Shown: in pieces, positions 60,440 to 64,000 of the stretch | How positions within the stretch are numbered: position 1 is the first letter of the stretch | Layout of the letters: each line of letters begins with the position of its first letter | DNA from: Aselliscus stoliczkanus | Taxonomy: Eukaryota; Chordata; Mammalia; Chiroptera; Hipposideridae | Direction: 5' to 3' | Assembly: GCA_033961575.1 (NCBI GenBank) | Contig: CM066735.1 | Location: forward strand, 86,307,449 to 86,371,448 | Length of the DNA stretch: 64,000 nt | The notes under the pieces: model-generated | Databases searched by the model: none | Seen by the model: the letters and a program-made list of their open reading frames with translations, nothing else | Told to the model about the DNA's origin: nothing | Program-made: the position numbers and the translations under genes

Positions 60440-60760
60440 GTCTGGTTATCTGCTTCTGTATAACAAACCACCCCAAACTTAGAGCCATACGACAACATTG
60501 ATCTTGCCTGGGAGCTCACCAATCCAGGGAGACAGAGATTTGCAAAGAGCACAGTGAGTGAGGGCAGCTTGTCTCTGTTCCATGATGTTTGGACCTCATT
60601 TTTGAAGATAAAAGGCTCAGAGTAACTTGGTGACTGAGGGTAGGAGTCATCCCAAGGCTTGTTCACTCCCATTTCTGGCAGATAGTTGGAGCTGGGTCCT
60701 CAGCTGGGTCTGATGGCTGGAATACCTCTATGTGTCTCCCCCACATAGTTTCTGTGCGAA
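60440..60760 (-). mobile_element. Ancient LTR-like repeat (MaLR/MLT1-like), antisense
   Basis: 'tctgcttctgtataacaaac', 'caccccaaacttagagccat', 'ggtcctcagctgggtctgat' follow the same antisense LTR pattern as 20155-20745. Confidence 0.5.
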
Positions 60761-61269
60761 GGCTAGTTTGGATTTTCTCACATGGACACTGAGTTCTAAA
60801 CATGAACATGTAAGAGAAACAAGAAGAAGCTGTATTTTTCTTTATGTCCCAACCTCTGAAGTAATATAGCAACACTTCTACCAAAGCCACAAGTCCACAC
60901 ATACTCGAGGGGAGGGAATATAGACCCAAGCTCTTGAATATAAGAGCCTCAAGGTCCCATTGCAAGAAGAGCATACATATTGAGAAATATTGTTATGGTT
61001 ATATTTGGAGGGATATAATGTCACAACCAGCTCCCTTGTCCTTCACTAAGACAATTCTGTAGTATGTCCTATATGATTCTTTCAAGTGTCACCAGTAGGA
61101 CTGAGTCACGCTTTTCCATGACAATAGCCCATTCATAAATACACACATGGTTATCTTTGTTAATGTACTTGTTTTACATTCTCCACTCCTCTACTTGTGC
61201 TTCCTGGGATTCATCTAAGCTCTTGCCATATGGACTGCTTCAGGGAAAACTCAAATAAGAGGAATGAGT
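60761..61269. other. Unique sequence, no gene seen
   Basis: No exon or named repeat recognised. Confidence 0.4.
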
Positions 61270-61355
61270 CTTGTTACTCTCTATAGCCAGAGTCTAATGC
61301 AACATTTATGATCTAGTTAGTGCTTAATAAAAGTACATTGAATGAATAGATGCTC
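61270..61355 (+). mobile_element. L2/MIR tail fragment
   Basis: 'tagtgcttaataaaagtaca' with 'ttgaatgaata' is the common 3' tail shared by L2 and MIR. Confidence 0.5.
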
Positions 61356-61606
61356 TCACTTTGTAGATTGGGATAGAGATGTTAAAACAAATTTAACAGA
61401 GCAGCTATTTTTAGACCTAAAAGTAGATCTTATACTGACATTGTTTTAGTGTTTTCTTGTATCCACAAACCCGGAGTTAAGTTCTTCAAGCATTGTTGCA
61501 GCATCTCTCAGGTTATTTGAAAAGTAGGATCATAATTGGTCCACATTATTCCACTCCTACTCTGTTACCATCTTATTGCAACACAACATTAGCACCCTCT
61601 GCCCGT

Positions 61607-61744
61607 GTGGACTTCCTCCTCACTCTGTGTGGGCTCTCAGACCTCCACTGGGTCATCTGCCACTCCTCACCTTACGTGAATGTCCTCCTTACTGTGTTTG
61701 GCCTCCAGTACCCTGCTTTAGGCACCTGTGACCACCCCCCACAC
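61607..61744 (+). repeat. Diverged 69-bp tandem duplication
   Basis: Units 61607-61675 and 61676-61744 share GTG(G/A)A.(T)TCCTCCT(C/T)ACT(C/G)TGT and the position of CACCT/CACC. As 69 is divisible by three, the open frame 61493-61777 reads two 23-residue units (VDFLLTLCGLSDLHW.. and VNVLLTVFGLQYPAL..). No known domain; weak evidence for coding. Confidence 0.6.
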
Positions 61745-62221
61745 ATAAAGGTGCCAACATTGCTTGTTTGCTTCTAACGGCTTTTGGACTAAGTTATTCA
61801 GAAAGAAACAAAAAGGGAAAAAAAAAAAGAGAAAGGAGACTTAAAACGAAAAAGAGGGAAATAATTTTAATTATTAGAAGTGATAAGATCTCAAGGAGTT
61901 AAGTCATGTGAAATAGGAGAAAGGAAACTAAGATAGAGCCAAACAATGTTGACTTATTAACTTATAGTAAGAATTGTAACAATCTCAGGGACCAGTCACT
62001 ATTCTGTCATGATTGGCACATATTCATTTTTTTTGTCAAACTTCATGGGAAACCGAGTCATAATTGAACATTGCATTAGTGGTTCATCATGGGAAATTCA
62101 GCCCGAGGCCTGGAAATACTTAAAATTCTTATGGTCATCTCACTTTGTTGATGTGGACAAGGGCTACAGAGAAATCAAAGGGATGATTGGAGAGCGTCAG
62201 ATTGGAACAAGAGTGATTAGA
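61745..62221. other. Unique sequence, no gene seen
   Basis: 61800-61860 is A-rich. No exon recognised. Confidence 0.4.
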
Positions 62222-62325
62222 TCAGTGGATCTCAAACCTCACTGCCCTGGGAATGTTTTACAAAACACCAATGCCTAGAATAATCAGCTCAGAATCTCTG
62301 GCAGGTGTGGACTAGGAATATATAC
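62222..62325 (+). mobile_element. MER5A-like hAT fragment
   Basis: 'cagtggatctcaaacctcac', 'tgccctgggaatgttttaca', 'aacaccaatgcctagaataa', 'tcagaatctctggcaggtgt': the first half of MER5A. Confidence 0.7.
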
Positions 62326-62769
62326 TAAAAACAAACAAACAAACAACAACAAAAAACTGTTGAGTTAAATGTCTCAAATGTTGAAATGCTAATTAGCATC
62401 AGTATGTGGTACCTTAATGCATTCAACTCATTTTAGGGATCTAAAATACCTGAGTTTGGTTAAGGCCTTCTTTTCCCTTCCACTGTGTAAGGAAATTCAC
62501 TGACAGTGTTTTTTTTTGTTGTTTTTTTTTTTGTTTTTTTTTTTCTGATATCTAATTCTTTTGCCATATCTGCTGCTTGCCCTTCTACCTGACATGGTCT
62601 TTTTCTTAGGTATTGGCGATCTATTCAATCAGGTTTTCGTGGTCCAGGCTTATTCAGAAAGATTTCACATATTGGTTCAGAATCAATGTGCTAATTTTAG
62701 TAATACCAACAGTTGCCACGTGGGTTACTTCTGTGTTCCTAGTTTTATGAGAAGTACTTTTTATATTTA
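62326..62769. other. Unique sequence with T-rich tract
   Basis: 62508-62545 is a T/G-rich run; the rest is unrecognised. The frame at 62561-62779 has no domain. Confidence 0.4.
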
Positions 62770-62900
62770 TCTCATTTAAGAATCACTACAGCCCCATAAA
62801 GTAAATAAATATGTTCCCATTTTACAGAAAAAGCTGGCAGAGATTAAGTAATTTATCCAAGGTTGTTGAACCACCAACTTTTATCTGAATCCTATGTTCT
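62770..62900 (-). mobile_element. MIR SINE relic, antisense
   Basis: 'ctcatttaagaatcactaca', 'tgttcccattttacagaaaa', 'agattaagtaatttatccaa' follow antisense MIR. Confidence 0.7.
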
Positions 62901-64000
62901 TCCTGTGTATCACTCTGCATCTCATATTTTAACTTCCAAAGACCAATTACTTCTCATTTTCATATTTTCTTGGAGAAATTTCCCATAATTATAGCATTCA
63001 AGTGCTAACAGAAATCACTGTAATATAATTCACTAAAAAGTGGAATTTAATCTGTGCTGGGACAGCTCTGGATGTCTGCCAAAGGGGCTTGCTAACAGTG
63101 ATTGGAAAGCCAAAGGGAAGCACTCATAAACAAGATGGACCCAGATGGCCTCCTGTAAGAGTAAAGCACAATATGGCAAACTGGAAGGGAATACAGAAGC
63201 AATCTTCTACATGTGGTTTCTTTGCACTATAAACATGTGTTCTTGGGCAGCTTGAGTACAAAGGTCAAAAAGAAAATTCTTTGGCCTAGGATTTGGCATT
63301 TCAGTTTCCCCCACAAGTCACATTCAGATATATGAAAGTAATGAATTTAAATATTACTTGAAAATGTCTACTTATTGAATCCCCAGGTAGCTCTAAAGAT
63401 AATATCTTTCCAAGAGCCATTGGCCAATTCTTCTTCTTTTCTTCTATTAACCTAAATCACCTATAACCTGAAATATATAGCAAATAGGACAGAGAAGAGA
63501 GAAAGAAAGAGAGAATGGAGATATAGGGGGCAAGAAAGTAAACAAGAAGCCGATCCTGGACCTACATGGTTGAGTCCAAGCATCACTAATTACACAGGAG
63601 AATATATCTTAGAAATGGGACATACCTCTACATAAATTTTCCTGTTCCAAGAAGATGGAACATTTATTGGGTCATTAATGACCATACATCTGCGTTTCAT
63701 TTTTACCCAGGAAAAAATAGTGCAATAGCAGGAATTTAAAATGAATAGCTATGACTCTGTTTATCAGCCTAAGAAAAGATTGTGCAAAATTCTGAATTTT
63801 CTTTGTTCTTTATCACTTGATACTTCTCTAAGCATTGATTTGTGACTCTAACTTGCTTTTGTGTTTCAGGATCAGGTATTAAAGGAAAATAATAAACTAC
63901 TTGGGGATGACCTAGGCAAAGAAGTTCCCTAGATGGCTCTATGAGTATTTTAACTAATTCATAGATGCAATGATTAGTCATCATGACTTTGGGAGACTAA
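62901..64000. other. Unique sequence, no gene seen
   Basis: Nothing recognised up to the window end. The minus frame at 63769-63984 has no domain. Confidence 0.45.

Noticed and set aside
1..64000. CRISPR arrays, operons, phage or other prokaryotic systems
   Set aside because: No spaced repeats with unique spacers, no ribosome-binding sites and no dense coding. The repeat content is clearly mammalian.
1..64000. L1 orientation bias (six fragments minus, three plus) as evidence of a plus-strand gene
   Set aside because: The number is too small and the fragments are of different ages; no exon supports it.

Overview
This window is vertebrate nuclear DNA from a placental mammal, most probably a bat. 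The mammal call rests on ancient repeats recognisable on sight: MIR, L2, MER5A/MER20 hAT elements, HAL1, MLT1/MaLR LTRs and L1M fragments. The bat call is an inference from three things: a VES-like tRNA-Ile-derived SINE (57865-57993), a second tRNA-derived SINE with a Ser/Leu-type D-arm (three copies, each with a visible target-site duplication; a Rhin-1-like family of horseshoe or leaf-nosed bats would fit), and a fairly young, TA-flanked mariner-type miniature element in three copies. Bats are the mammals best known for late DNA-transposon activity.

I find no host protein-coding exon, CpG island, RNA gene or spliced gene structure. The longest open frames are either pieces of L1 ORF2 (minus strand, 15.8-18.7 kb) or chance/repeat-derived frames. 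The window is best read as intergenic or deep intronic DNA.

Layout: 0-9 kb holds an MLT1-type LTR with an embedded (TC)n/(GC)n array, an old L1M piece, an unassigned ancient repeat and mostly unique sequence. 9.67 kb has the shortest mariner MITE. 13-19.2 kb is LINE territory: an old L1M on the minus strand (14.2-19.2 kb) split by a younger 5'-truncated L1 (15218-18740) between 17-bp target-site duplications. 20-26 kb is mostly unique, with a 62-bp dispersed duplication (22033/23369) and a perfect 36-bp-arm hairpin at 25103-25177. 26.4-29.3 kb has an L1 tail and an MLT1A0-type LTR split by another minus-strand L1. 30.4-32.2 kb is A-rich and HAL1-like. 33-41 kb has a MaLR LTR, two MER20-type elements, the second mariner copy (with a transposase C-terminal stub) and an MaLR LTR split by a ~790-bp TG...CA element. 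42.8-46.9 kb holds the third mariner copy, two tRNA SINEs and an L2 end. 49-50 kb is an MLT1 end plus old L1M; 52.9-53.2 kb is a possible conserved non-coding segment; 57-59 kb is SINE/L1 3'-end sequence; 59.6-60.8 kb holds two LTR-like blocks; the remainder is unique DNA with MIR/L2/MER5 relics.

No genes work together here. The content is the layered history of mobile elements. No convincing new functional system is visible. The most unusual item is the 75-bp near-perfect palindrome at 25103-25177. All family names come from recalled consensus patterns, not a database search, and boundaries without a stated duplication are approximate.
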